Below, one piece after another: positions 1-6,525 of a stretch of DNA of 37,670 nucleotides (position 1 is its first letter; each line of letters begins with the position of its first letter). Made by a program: the position numbers and the translations under genes. The notes beneath the pieces are model-generated. The model worked only from the letters and a program-made list of their open reading frames with translations, was not told the origin of the DNA and did not search any database. Source of the stretch: Oscillospiraceae bacterium (GTDB lineage: Bacteria; Bacillota; Clostridia; Oscillospirales; Oscillospiraceae); the NCBI GenBank assembly GCA_902793285.1, contig CADBCV010000019.1:1-37670 (forward strand). Direction: 5' to 3'.

Positions 1-75
1 CTTGCAATCTTCCGTAAAGTGGCGAAATACGCCTTTACGATAATATGTCTCTTTGTCAATTACTTTATAATTCAT
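1..75 (-). CDS. Chloramphenicol acetyltransferase-like protein, N-terminal 25 codons only
   Basis: The reverse strand gives an ATG at 75 followed by 25 open codons to the window edge. An AAGGGTGA ribosome-binding site lies about six bases upstream. The peptide starts MNYKVIDKETYYRKG and continues VFRHFTEDCK. It matches what I recall of the N-terminus of trimeric CatA-type chloramphenicol O-acetyltransferases, where an I-D-x-x-x-x-x-R-K-x-x-F-x-H-F pattern precedes the first strand. The catalytic HxxxDG motif would lie outside the window, so activity cannot be judged. The region is AT-rich compared with rlmD next door, which suggests acquired DNA. Family assignment from 25 residues is tentative; it could be a CAT-like protein without resistance function. 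Confidence 0.6.
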   Translation of the reverse strand, partial: MNYKVIDKETYYRKGVFRHFTEDCK

Positions 76-111
76 TTTCTTCACCCTTACAAACTTCGAG
101 TTGCTGCCCCG

Positions 112-225
112 ACATCTAAACCACAGCCACAACCTGCCGTTATCCAAATCACTAACTCAACCCTACCGCAAAAACATCTAAACCGGCAACTCAACCCTAT
201 GACATCTAAATGGCCTGCTCAACCC
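112..225 (-). repeat. Four bipartite repeats upstream of the cat-like gene
   Basis: Read on the minus strand, the unit GGGTTGAG-N7-TTTAGATGT occurs at 225-202 and 197-174 exactly. Degenerate copies lie at 163-140 (second half TTTGGATAA) and 135-112 (first half AGGTTGTG). Unit starts are spaced 28, 34 and 28 bases. The two boxes are conserved while the seven bases between them vary, which looks like protein-binding half sites rather than simple slippage. They could be operators for the cat-like gene or multiple transposase-binding sites at the end of a mobile element. No clear sigma-A promoter was seen between them and the gene. Confidence 0.7.
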
Positions 226-340
226 TCCGACAGGAGCGATTGATCTATTCTGACAGAGCGATTTTTGCGGTCAAAATCGTCTCCGCGACACTGATTCCCA
301 GATGCCCGAAAAGCCAGGAAATACGGCGCTTTTTTGGCAG

Positions 341-1708
341 TCAATCCTTTACCCGTGACATCAATACTACCGTCTCGACGTGCTTTGTACGAGGAAATAG
401 ATCGAAGGCCGCGGCGTCGCGGAGGGTGTAGCCCAGCTCCGTAAAGCGCAGGATGTCCCGCGCGAGGGTTGCGGGCTCGCACGACACATAGACGATACGC
501 TCCGGCTCCATGGAGACCACCGCCTCGATCGCGTCCTCCCGCATCCCCTTGCGCGGCGGGTCCACCACCACGACCGTAGGCTTTAAGCCGCGCTCAGAGA
601 GCTGCCTTGCCGCCTCGCCCGCGTCGGCACAGAGAAACTCGGCGTTGCGGATGCCGTTTCGCGCCGCGTTCTCCCGTGCGTTCTCGATGGCCTCAGGCAC
701 GATCTCCGCGCCGATGACCTGCCCCGCCTCGCGCGCGAGGCAGAGCGTGATGGTTCCCGCTCCGCAGTAGAGGTCGAAGGCGAGGTCGTCTTTCCCGAGC
801 GCCGCGTAACGCAAGGCGCGCGCGTAGAGCCGCTCAGCCTGCGGGGGGTTCACCTGGAAGAACGCCTGGGGCGCGATGTCAAAGGACAGGCCGCAGAGCG
901 TGTCGCGGATATAGCCCCTGCCCCAGAGTGTGTAGAAATCCCCCGCGAGGACCGTGTTGCCCGCGGTCTTATTGACGTTCAGCACGATGCCCGTGAGCTC
1001 CGGGCAGGCGCCCCGCAGGGCATTGACGAGCGCCTGGGTTTTCTCGCCAAAGCCCCTGCGCGTCACGACGCAGACAAGCCTGTCCTCCCCGTGTACGGCG
1101 CGGCGGCAGTAGAGATGGCGCACTGTCCCCGCGCCTGTCTCCTCGTCATAAGGGACAAGGCCGTTTTCGTCCAGAAACACGGTCAGCGCCCTGGCCGCCC
1201 TGTGGGTTAGCTCGTCCTGAAGGAGACAGCGCTCCACGGGGATGATCTGGTGGCTCCGCTCCCGGTAAAAGCCGGTGACCGCGTGCCCGTCCATGTGCCC
1301 GACGGCGAGGATGCCCTTGTTGCGGTAGGCGTCGATCTGTTCGCTCCCGACGATCTCGCTTGCGGTGACGCTCTGCTTCCCGATGCGCGTGAGGGCGTCG
1401 TTCACCTTCTGCAGCTTGAAGCGCAGCTCCTCGCCATAGTCCATGTGCCGCAAATCGCAGCCGCCGCACTTCGGATAGACCGGACAGCCCGGTTCAACGC
1501 GGGCAGGGGAGGGGGTGAGCAGTTTTCCACCCCGTGCAAAGGCACAGCTTTTCTGCACCTTGAGGATGCGGATCTCCCACTCCTCGCCTGCGATCGTGCC
1601 GGGGACGAATACGGCAAGTCCCTCCACATGGGCGACGCCCACCCCCTCGGCGCTGTAGCCGTCGATCGTGACACGGATGATCTGATTTTTTTGAAGTATG
1701 TTTTCCAT
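341..1708 (-). CDS. rlmD: 23S rRNA (uracil-C5)-methyltransferase, RlmD/TrmA family
   Basis: A 455-residue RNA m5U methyltransferase that uses S-adenosylmethionine to methylate a uridine in 23S rRNA. An N-terminal TRAM-like RNA-binding domain (about 8-65) is followed by an iron-sulphur cysteine cluster, seen as CPVYPKCGGC near residue 75 with a further cysteine near 160. The C-terminal Rossmann methyltransferase domain carries FDLYCGAGT, VVVDPPRKG and YVSCEPATLARD, which includes the catalytic cysteine. Length is normal for RlmD/RumA. The ATG at 1706-1708 gives a full TRAM domain. Firmicutes often carry several paralogues (RlmCD), so the exact target uridine (U747, U1939 or both) cannot be told. 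It diverges from the lipoprotein gene at 1824. Confidence 0.93.
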   Translation of the reverse strand: MENILQKNQIIRVTIDGYSAEGVGVAHVEGLAVFVPGTIAGEEWEIRILKVQKSCAFARGGKLLTPSPARVEPGCPVYPKCGGCDLRHMDYGEELRFKLQKVNDALTRIGKQSVTASEIVGSEQIDAYRNKGILAVGHMDGHAVTGFYRERSHQIIPVERCLLQDELTHRAARALTVFLDENGLVPYDEETGAGTVRHLYCRRAVHGEDRLVCVVTRRGFGEKTQALVNALRGACPELTGIVLNVNKTAGNTVLAGDFYTLWGRGYIRDTLCGLSFDIAPQAFFQVNPPQAERLYARALRYAALGKDDLAFDLYCGAGTITLCLAREAGQVIGAEIVPEAIENARENAARNGIRNAEFLCADAGEAARQLSERGLKPTVVVVDPPRKGMREDAIEAVVSMEPERIVYVSCEPATLARDILRFTELGYTLRDAAAFDLFPRTKHVETVVLMSRVKD

Positions 1709-1823
1709 ATCTCCAAGATACCATAGAACAGGGAAGAGTGCAAATCAAAAAATTTTTTCTGTCATGCATAATCCAAAGCATCGCGCAGATAATAGCCCTG
1801 CATCTATGAATAGGAGGATGGAA

Positions 1824-2081
1824 ATGAAAAGATCTTTCGTATATCTGATCCTGGCCCTCGCGCTGAGCCTTCTGCTGTGCGCCTGCGGCAATATGAGCGA
1901 CGACGGCCGCGCGGTCTCCTCGCCCTGGCCCGATGTGACGACGCCGGTCATCCCTTCGCCCAGCGCGAACGTCACCGGCACCGCGACGCCCGACGCCCGG
2001 GAGAGCGCCGCGCCCGACATGATGAGCGCCTCGCCCATGCCGGACATGACGGCAAGCCCGCGCCCCACCGAGCAGAACTGA
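1824..2081 (+). CDS. Small Pro/Ser/Thr-rich lipoprotein, function unknown
   Basis: An 85-residue secreted lipoprotein. Two basic residues are followed by a hydrophobic stretch and a lipobox ending L-C-A-C, so signal peptidase II would leave Cys21 lipidated. The mature part is about 65 residues, rich in Pro, Ser, Thr, Met and Asp (short repeats such as ASPMPDM and ASPRPTE), and has no recognisable domain; it is probably disordered. AGGAGG at 1812-1817 lies six bases before the ATG at 1824. An in-frame ATG at 1818 abuts the ribosome-binding site, and the one at 1806 precedes it, so 1824 is preferred. A strong terminator follows immediately, so the gene appears monocistronic. Confidence 0.75.
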   Translation: MKRSFVYLILALALSLLLCACGNMSDDGRAVSSPWPDVTTPVIPSPSANVTGTATPDARESAAPDMMSASPMPDMTASPRPTEQN

Positions 2082-2090
2082 GCAGAGAAA

Positions 2091-2117
2091 GCCGCCCGCG
2101 AGACCGGGCGGTTTTTC
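2091..2117 (+). terminator. Rho-independent terminator of the lipoprotein gene
   Basis: GCCGCCCG and CGGGCGGT form a GC-rich stem around a short loop, followed by TTTTTC. It begins ten bases after the lipoprotein stop codon. Confidence 0.85.
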
Positions 2118-2142
2118 TTTGCAAATTTGTTTTGGAAAAAAC

Positions 2143-2171
2143 TTGACTTTGCCGGAAAAACATGCTAAGAT
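2143..2171 (+). promoter_or_regulatory. Sigma-A promoter of tRNA-Thr
   Basis: TTGACT at 2143-2148, a 17-base spacer and TAAGAT at 2166-2171 with an upstream TGC (extended -10). The predicted start is a few bases to a dozen before the tRNA 5' end at 2191. Confidence 0.75.
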
Positions 2172-2190
2172 TCATTCCGCTTTGGGAAAC

Positions 2191-2266
2191 GCTGGTATAG
2201 CTCAGTTGGTAGAGCAGCTGATTCGTAATCAGCAGGTCGTGTGTTCGAGTCACATTACCAGCTCCA
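2191..2266 (+). tRNA. tRNA-Thr (anticodon CGU)
   Basis: A full cloverleaf. The acceptor strand GCTGGTA pairs with TACCAGC, followed by discriminator T and an encoded CCA (2264-2266). The anticodon arm GCTGA/TCAGC (2217-2233) encloses loop TTCGTAA, giving anticodon CGU at 2224-2226, which reads ACG. The T arm GTGTG/CACAT encloses TTCGAGT. Everything from 2221 to 2266 is the left att repeat of the integrated element. The mature tRNA is therefore half chromosomal and half element-derived, but its sequence is restored. Confidence 0.97.
2221..2266 (+). repeat. attL: 46-bp direct repeat inside tRNA-Thr
   Basis: Bases 2221-2266 are identical to 8379-8424 (offset 6158). The repeat runs from the last base of the 5' anticodon stem through the CCA end. 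The identity stops at 2220 (G against A) and at 2267 (C against G). The strand exchange is therefore probably in the anticodon loop or T arm. Confidence 0.95.
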
Positions 2267-2309
2267 CCCGCAAGCCTTTGTGTATCAAGGGTTTGCGGGT
2301 TTTTCTTTG
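2267..2309 (+). terminator. Element-borne terminator directly behind tRNA-Thr
   Basis: The 14-base arms 2267-2280 and 2286-2299 pair along their whole length (two G-U pairs) around the loop TGTAT, then TTTTTC. It starts at the first base after CCA. Because this DNA belongs to the element, it replaces the original tRNA terminator, now left at 8425. Confidence 0.88.
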
Positions 2310-2346
2310 CTTTGTCGCCACCTTTGAAAAAAGCGCCATTTCGCAA

Positions 2347-2370
2347 AAGTACAGACCAAAGTACAGACAT
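2347..2370 (+). promoter_or_regulatory. Integrase arm-type binding sites, left end
   Basis: Two direct copies of AAGTACAGAC start at 2347 and 2359 (12-bp spacing), the second extended to ACAT. The same word occurs twice at the opposite end of the element (8227 and 8248). This arrangement is expected for arm sites bound by the N-terminal domain of a lambda/Tn916-type integrase. Confidence 0.7.
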
Positions 2371-2398
2371 GAGAGAAAACCAGACATAAAACGCAAAG

Positions 2399-2425
2399 AA
2401 GCCGCCCTTTTTCGGGGCGGCTTTT
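2399..2425 (-). terminator. Terminator of the integrase transcript
   Basis: AAGCCGCCC and GGGCGGCTT form a hairpin around a T-rich loop, 20 bases beyond the integrase stop codon. Read leftward it is followed by TTCTTTGCG, a weak U tract. It could also stop rightward transcription (CTTTT after the stem). Confidence 0.65.
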
Positions 2426-2444
2426 GCTATCCCTGTATGAAGAT

Positions 2445-3731
2445 TTACGCCTGCTTGATGGCGGCGGCGACGATCCCGGCGGCACGGCGCTTGCTTTCCT
2501 CATCGGCGTGAGAGTATACACGAAGCGTTGTCGCCTTGTCAGCGTGTCCAAGCACCTCAGACACCGAAGCAATGTCAGAGCCGTTCACGATGGCAAGGGA
2601 GGCGAAAGAGTGCCGGAGCTTGTGCGCGTGGATTTCAATACCGTGCTTCTTGCCAAATTTCTGAAAGAACCTGTTCACGGCGTCCGGGTGCATGGGTTCG
2701 CTGTTGCCCCGCTCCGTAAAGACATAATCAGGAATGGCGATCTTTTCAAACTGCAAAGGCTGCTTGTCTTTGATAAGCCTTGCCTTGCGTCTGGACGTTG
2801 CCGCGATCTGTTCATTGCGGTATTGCTTGAGAAGGGAGGCGACCTCTTGCGAGAAGTAAACAACCCTTTCCCGGCCTGTTTTCGTCACGTCGATATATAC
2901 GCCCTTTTCCGGGGTATAGCAGATATTTTCCTTTATCAAGGCTGAGTTATCTTTGAGGTCAATGTTTTCCCATCTCAAAGCGCAAGCCTCACCGCGCCGG
3001 ATGCCTGTATCAATCAGCAGACGCACGAAGCAGCGCCATTTCAACGATTCATCGTCCAGCAGGGAGAGAATGCTTTTCAATTCGTCGGCGGTGAAGGCCT
3101 CCACGCCTTTTTTCTGTTCTTCCTTGCGCTGCCGGGGGCGCTGTACCCGATCCATCGGATTCCGGGAAATAGATTCGTCAAGATATGCCTGCTTGAAAAG
3201 CTGATTGCATGTCACATAGATTCCGGTAATCGTGGAATGAGCAAGGCCGGATTCTTTGAGCTTCAAAAAGAATGCGCTCAGTTGTGCAGAGCTAATATTT
3301 TGAATGGGCAAATCTCCAAAGGCCGGATAAAGATGTTTGTCCAAACTGTACTGATAGTATGCGCGTGTTTTTTCAGCACAGTTGATTTTCTTTGCGGGCA
3401 TGAATACCGATTCACCATACTGCTTTAAGGTTTTAATCTTTGCGGCTTCCTCGGCTGCCCTCCTGGCCTCCTCGGCTGCTTTCGCTCTTTCCTGTGCGGC
3501 GATTTCCTTTTGCACTTTTCGTGTAAGAACTTCACCGCACGCGCAGCGCCGTTCAAAATCGGCGACAGCTTTGTCAAGCTCACGGAGCGCGGTTTTTTCT
3601 GCGACAGGATCCCCATTCGCTTTCAGCGGCCAGTAAAAGCGCTCTGTGTATTGCTGTTCACGTCCGGCGGAGACAATGATTTTCCAAAACTTGCGACCGT
3701 CCGCCGTTTGCATCAAACGAGTACTCGCCAT
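2445..3731 (-). CDS. int: Tyrosine recombinase (site-specific integrase) of the element
   Basis: A 428-residue phage/Tn916-type integrase that would catalyse attP x attB recombination at tRNA-Thr. An N-terminal arm-binding region (about 1-75) is followed by an Ala/Glu-rich helix, a SAM-like core-binding domain (about 105-190) and the catalytic domain. All catalytic residues are present: Arg in TGIRRGEA, Lys in VTKTGRE, HxxR in HKLRHSFAS, His in VLGHAD and the nucleophile in LRVYSHAD. The ATG at 3731 is preceded by GGAGGT six bases upstream; an open extension to 3788 lacks such a site and overlaps the repressor gene. It lies four bases after the repressor stop, so the two are co-transcribed toward attL. 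Confidence 0.95.
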   Translation of the reverse strand: MASTRLMQTADGRKFWKIIVSAGREQQYTERFYWPLKANGDPVAEKTALRELDKAVADFERRCACGEVLTRKVQKEIAAQERAKAAEEARRAAEEAAKIKTLKQYGESVFMPAKKINCAEKTRAYYQYSLDKHLYPAFGDLPIQNISSAQLSAFFLKLKESGLAHSTITGIYVTCNQLFKQAYLDESISRNPMDRVQRPRQRKEEQKKGVEAFTADELKSILSLLDDESLKWRCFVRLLIDTGIRRGEACALRWENIDLKDNSALIKENICYTPEKGVYIDVTKTGRERVVYFSQEVASLLKQYRNEQIAATSRRKARLIKDKQPLQFEKIAIPDYVFTERGNSEPMHPDAVNRFFQKFGKKHGIEIHAHKLRHSFASLAIVNGSDIASVSEVLGHADKATTLRVYSHADEESKRRAAGIVAAAIKQA

Positions 3732-3735
3732 AGTT

Positions 3736-4257
3736 TTACCTCCATCCCGTATTGGCTCCTCGCACTTCCTCATAATAGCCAATTTCAAACATTGAGTGTT
3801 CTTGCTCTAAAAGTGTTTCAAAGGCGACATAGTACGTTTTTTCCCCAAGAGTTTCTTTCAAGCTGTGAAGCGCTAAGAATTTATCAAAAAATGCTTTCAT
3901 TTTTTCGCCCTTGAAAACGATTGAAGTTTCATTATCACGTCTACGCAATTCCATTACTTTTTCCTTTTGGATGGTCGGCGGATCATCAATAAGCCGATCT
4001 AAGTAAGATAACCACTGGCTGGCTCTGATTTCTCTCCGCACGTCATTCGCTCCACACAATGAGTCTAATGATACGCCCAAAGCTTCAGCAAGTTTGTACG
4101 CTGTTTCAAGGGATGGTGTTTTGCCTGTCGCATTTTCATAGCTGGATATTTGGCTTTGCTGCACTCCTGCTTCTTCTCCAAGCTTGCTTTGATTCCAGCC
4201 TTTTTTCTCTCTTGCGGTTCGTAGATTGCGACCGAATGTGTCTATGCTAAATTCCAT
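3736..4257 (-). CDS. XRE-family (CI/Stl-like) transcriptional repressor
   Basis: A 173-residue regulator. The N-terminal HTH (about 5-65) reads FGRNLRTAREKKGWNQSKL, then GVQQSQISSYENA and the typical LAEALGVSLDSL end. The C-terminal 100 residues are helical and charged, without the S24 peptidase serine/lysine dyad of LexA-like repressors, so induction would not be by RecA self-cleavage. In satellites of the SaPI type such a repressor (Stl) is relieved by a helper-phage protein; that is inference here. AAGGGGG at 4266-4272 precedes the ATG. It sits at the divergent control region and probably represses the rightward promoter at 4353-4381. Confidence 0.88.
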   Translation of the reverse strand: MEFSIDTFGRNLRTAREKKGWNQSKLGEEAGVQQSQISSYENATGKTPSLETAYKLAEALGVSLDSLCGANDVRREIRASQWLSYLDRLIDDPPTIQKEKVMELRRRDNETSIVFKGEKMKAFFDKFLALHSLKETLGEKTYYVAFETLLEQEHSMFEIGYYEEVRGANTGWR

Positions 4258-4279
4258 CTAAGCGCCCCCTTTCTCTTGA

Positions 4280-4308
4280 ATTTTATATCATTTTTATCTC
4301 TATGTCAA
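4280..4308 (-). promoter_or_regulatory. Leftward promoter for repressor and integrase
   Basis: On the minus strand, TTGACA (4308-4303), a 17-base spacer and TAAAAT (4285-4280). It lies in an AT-rich gap about 23 bases upstream of the repressor start. Inverted ATTTTTAT/ATAAAAAT words around it may be operator sequence. Confidence 0.7.
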
Positions 4309-4352
4309 TATAAATATCTCAATAAAAATAATAAAATATATAATTCTGTTGA

Positions 4353-4381
4353 TTGATATAATAATCTGAAAAAGATATAAT
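4353..4381 (+). promoter_or_regulatory. Rightward promoter of the element's main operon
   Basis: TTGATA at 4353-4358, a 17-base spacer and TATAAT at 4376-4381. The sequence GATATAAT occurs twice here (4355 and 4374). It lies 29 bases before the first rightward start and is the obvious target of the divergent XRE repressor. Confidence 0.78.
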
Positions 4382-4409
4382 TTAGCCAAACCAGAAAGGG
4401 GGCGGTACA

Positions 4410-4577
4410 GTGACCGACCAAGAGAAAATCAGAGCGGCGCGTAATGAATACGCACGACGCTATCGGCAGAAGCACCCGGAGCGCGTCAAAGAAGCACAAG
4501 AACGATACTGGGCGCGGAAATACGAAGCGGCAGCACGGAAAGGAGATGGGGGCGATGCCGAGAAGAGCGCTGATTGA
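4410..4577 (+). CDS. Small charged phage-type protein, function unknown
   Basis: A 55-residue open frame with a GTG start at 4410 and AGAAAGGGGG just upstream (4393-4402). The product is highly charged and helical (MTDQEKIRAARNEYARRYRQ, then KHPERVKEAQERYW). Similar R/K/E-rich ~50-residue proteins with a K-x-P-E-x-V-x-x-A-Q-x-x-Y-W core occur early in Gram-positive phage and element operons, in my recollection. It has no catalytic motif; nucleic-acid binding is plausible. It is the first gene of the rightward operon and overlaps the next gene by 23 bases. Confidence 0.65.
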   Translation: MTDQEKIRAARNEYARRYRQKHPERVKEAQERYWARKYEAAARKGDGGDAEKSAD

Positions 4578-4767
4578 CCCGGCGGCAGCTTTTCAGCCAA
4601 TCAATGGGGCAGCGCGAGTCACGGGGTTTGCGGCAAGTTACATTCGCAAAGGTGTTCGAGAAGGGACGATTCCAGCGATCAGAGTCGGTGCCGGCGCTTA
4701 CATGATTGACATGAAGGCATTTCTCTCTCAGCTTCATCAAATGGCAGCAGAAGGGAGCGAATCATGA
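4555..4767 (+). CDS. Excisionase/AlpA-like helix-turn-helix protein
   Basis: A 70-residue protein made of one winged-helix DNA-binding domain of the excisionase/MerR type: an initiating INGAARVTGFAASYIRKGV helix pair, then REGTIPAIRVGAGAYMIDMKAFLSQL, which is the characteristic G-x-I-P-x-x-R-V wing and C-terminal helix. AAGGAG at 4539-4544 sits ten bases before the ATG at 4555, so the longer frame from 4444 is unlikely. It is the best candidate for the recombination directionality factor pairing with the integrase; a transcriptional activator role (AlpA) is the alternative. It overlaps the next gene by four bases. Confidence 0.8.
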   Translation: MPRRALIDPAAAFQPINGAARVTGFAASYIRKGVREGTIPAIRVGAGAYMIDMKAFLSQLHQMAAEGSES

Positions 4768-5156
4768 AGAAGAAACGAAAAGCCGCCCAGGTGTTGCGGC
4801 ACCCAGACGGCGGCGGACAGCAAATAGTTTTACCAGGCTTTGAGCTATCCAAATCAGATTTTACCATACAGGCCGAAAAGAATCAAGCCGCTATTGCAGG
4901 ACTACTCTTGACCGGCGCGAAGAATGCAATCACACTGTCAGAGCTTGCGCGGATTACAGGGAAGGACACACGAACGGTCCGCCTCATGATTCGACAGGAT
5001 CGAGCAAAAGGATTTCCGGTTTGCGTGGATAACGCGCACGGATATTTCATGCCCGCCACTGAGGGAGAAAAAAGCGCGTGCGTGCGATCTATGCGACACC
5101 GGGCGCGAGAGGTTCAACGGACCGCGGATAACATCGAAAGGGGGCAGGTGCTTTGA
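4764..5156 (+). CDS. Winged-helix DNA-binding protein, phage/element type
   Basis: A 130-residue protein, basic at both ends. Residues about 45-105 form an HTH: LLLTGAKNAITLSELARITG, then KDTRTVRLMIRQDRAKGFPV with an R-x-x-R-x-x-I recognition helix and a wing (GYFMPATEGE). The C-terminal part (RHRAREVQRTADNIE) is a charged helix. Such proteins are common in the early region of Firmicutes phages near replication genes. The ATG overlaps the excisionase-like stop (ATGA), indicating translational coupling. A replication or regulatory role is inferred from position only. Confidence 0.75.
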   Translation: MKKKRKAAQVLRHPDGGGQQIVLPGFELSKSDFTIQAEKNQAAIAGLLLTGAKNAITLSELARITGKDTRTVRLMIRQDRAKGFPVCVDNAHGYFMPATEGEKSACVRSMRHRAREVQRTADNIERGQVL

Positions 5157-5359
5157 ACAAGTTTGCTGTATGGGTATCACGCTCAGAAGACTTTGGCGAC
5201 CTCCTGGACACCTATAATGATGTTCTTTCTTATCACGGACTAACCTGGGAGCAAGCAATGACTTTATTCGAGCTATCGCTTCGAGAGGGCTTTTTGCTCG
5301 TCTTGTGCAAAGAAGAGCGGGAAGAAGAGGGCGACGATGCCGAGACGGAAAGCGGCTGA
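5153..5359 (+). CDS. Small acidic protein, function unknown
   Basis: A 68-residue acidic protein starting at a TTG that overlaps the previous stop (TTGA); AAAGGGGGCAGG just upstream supports the start. The sequence (FAVWVSRSEDFGDLLDTYND, then LTWEQAMTLFELSLREGF) is predicted helical, with a poly-Glu/Asp tail. I recognise no family. Its place between two DNA-binding genes and its four-base coupling suggest it belongs to the element's control or replication unit. Confidence 0.65.
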   Translation: MNKFAVWVSRSEDFGDLLDTYNDVLSYHGLTWEQAMTLFELSLREGFLLVLCKEEREEEGDDAETESG

Positions 5360-5699
5360 ACATTGCGCTATTCGCCCCTGGTTATCGGCCCGACAGGATT
5401 GCAAAGAACGCCGCTTTCTGCAAATTGGGGATTCCTTATTCTTTTCGGATAGATTTCAACAGCTCTCATCAGGGGCGCAAATGTGCTATTTATTTATGTG
5501 TATGGAGTCCGCTGGGCGCCGGGACTTTATATTTCCTCTTAGTAGCGCAAAAAAATACAAAATTGCTCCCCGTTCATTTCGACGCTATCTCTCAGAGCTG
5601 GAAGAAGCCGGATTTATTAAAAAGGTGAGCCTCGCAAACCTGAGGAAGCCAAATGAATACTCGTTCGCTCTGTCGTGGAAAGAGATTCGTCCCCCTTAA
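5337..5699 (+). CDS. Winged-helix protein resembling a short replication initiator
   Basis: A 120-residue protein. The core (about 30-115) reads IGDSLFFSDRFQQLSSGAQM, then CYLFMCMESAGRRDFIFPLS, then KKYKIAPRSFRRYLSELEEA, then GFIKKVSLANLRKPNEYSFA. This is the layout of the winged-helix domain at the N-terminus of RepA_N-like initiators (F-x-x-L-S-x-x-A-x-x-x-Y, HTH, then a G-x-I wing). No primase or helicase domain is attached. It ends 33 bases before a cluster of palindromic repeats (5733-5872), which it may bind as initiator or regulator. It overlaps the preceding gene by 23 bases. Confidence 0.7.
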   Translation: MPRRKAAEHCAIRPWLSARQDCKERRFLQIGDSLFFSDRFQQLSSGAQMCYLFMCMESAGRRDFIFPLSSAKKYKIAPRSFRRYLSELEEAGFIKKVSLANLRKPNEYSFALSWKEIRPP

Positions 5700-5732
5700 T
5701 AACGATACCCTCTGGCAATATATAGTATATTC

Positions 5733-5872
5733 TGTGCCATTCTGGCATAGTTCATCAAAACAGAAAAAATTCACTGGATGTACCGAATTGGCACAGTGTG
5801 AGGAATAAAGAACATCAATCTGTGCCATTTTGGCATAAGAAAGCGTACCAATACTGTGCCAAAATGGCATAG
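5733..5872 (+). repeat. Palindromic iterons, candidate replication origin or operator
   Basis: Three copies of TGTGCCANNNTGGCATA start at 5733 (NNN = TTC), 5821 (TTT) and 5855 (AAA). Each contains the dyad TGCCA-N3-TGGCA. A half site in opposite orientation (ATTGGCACA) lies at 5787-5795. They sit in a 230-bp AT-rich gene-free interval between the Rep-like and TerS-like genes. This is where SaPI-type satellites carry their origin. An operator array for the neighbouring winged-helix protein is the alternative. Confidence 0.8.
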
Positions 5873-5929
5873 CCAAAATAAACAATTTTGAGCGGTTATA
5901 AGCGCTTTTCGAGACAGGAGGTGCAAGTA

Positions 5930-6301
5930 TTGACCGCAAAGCAAAAGAGGGCGCTTGCGTGCCTCCTGACGGCCTCCACGGTACAAGAGGCGGCAAGGAA
6001 AGCGAAAATATCATATCCGACTATGCGCCGATGGCTATCGGATGACAAGGATTTTCGCAGCGCGTACAACAGCGCAATGCAGGAGCTTGTCGAGAGCGCG
6101 GCAGCACAGGCGCGGGCGGGTATGACGGAGGCTGTAGCCGTACTCCGTGAGGTTATGGCCGATGTTGAGACCGCGCCAAATACAAGAGTGGCAGCGGCAC
6201 GAACTGTCATTGACAGCGGCGCGCGCCTCGTTGAAATGCAGTCCTATGAGAGCAGAATTTCCGAGCTGGAGCGTGTCCTTTTGGAGGAAAAAGAAAAGTG
6301 A
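5930..6301 (+). CDS. Small-terminase-like HTH protein (phBC6A51/TerS type)
   Basis: A 123-residue protein. The N-terminal HTH (MTAKQKRALACLLTASTVQE, then AARKAKISYPTMRRWLSDDK) is followed by an Ala-rich helical region (AAAQARAGMTEAVAVLREVM) and a C-terminal coiled coil (YESRISELERVLLEEKEK). This is the layout of phBC6A51-type HTH proteins and small terminase subunits, which choose the pac/cos site and oligomerise. AGGAGG at 5916-5921 is eight bases from the TTG at 5930; the longer frame from 5888 lacks a site. No large terminase follows. In a satellite, an own TerS would redirect a helper phage's terminase; that is inference. A plain DNA-binding regulator is the alternative. Confidence 0.7.
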   Translation: MTAKQKRALACLLTASTVQEAARKAKISYPTMRRWLSDDKDFRSAYNSAMQELVESAAAQARAGMTEAVAVLREVMADVETAPNTRVAAARTVIDSGARLVEMQSYESRISELERVLLEEKEK

Positions 6302-6525
6302 ATATTGCAAGTAGAATTCAGCAAATAGAGCAGATTATACAGAAGCGCGGAAACGAGAGCGTACTTGTTACGTTTCGGGACGGGGGCTCACGCCGAATGA
6401 AAGCGGCGGATTTGATACCCATGCTTCGGGAACCAGACGTTGATTCCATCATAAGCATTGACGGCACAGGTGGAGGCGCAAGCGGTCTTTTGATCGAGCT
6501 TGAAAGGGGACTGATTCAAGAATGA
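6298..6525 (+). CDS. Small phage-type protein downstream of terS, function unknown
   Basis: A 75-residue protein with a GTG start overlapping the previous stop (GTGA). An N-terminal coiled-coil segment (RIQQIEQIIQKRG) is followed by a beta-rich part (SVLVTFRDGGSRRMKAADLI) and a Gly-rich stretch (IDGTGGGASG). Proteins of this size and layout, with an V-T-F-x-D-G-x-x-R-R core, occur next to terminase genes in Firmicutes phages in my recollection. No enzymatic motif. Tight overlaps on both sides show it is translated as part of the TerS-like operon. Confidence 0.62.
   Translation: MNIASRIQQIEQIIQKRGNESVLVTFRDGGSRRMKAADLIPMLREPDVDSIISIDGTGGGASGLLIELERGLIQE

Noticed and set aside
4444-4554. Longer start for the excisionase-like protein
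   Set aside because: The upstream codons lie in the frame overlapping the 55-residue gene, and the ribosome-binding site points to the ATG at 4555.
5733-5872. CRISPR array
   Set aside because: The repeats are 17 bases, only three full copies, palindromic and unevenly spaced, with no cas genes nearby; iterons or operators fit better.
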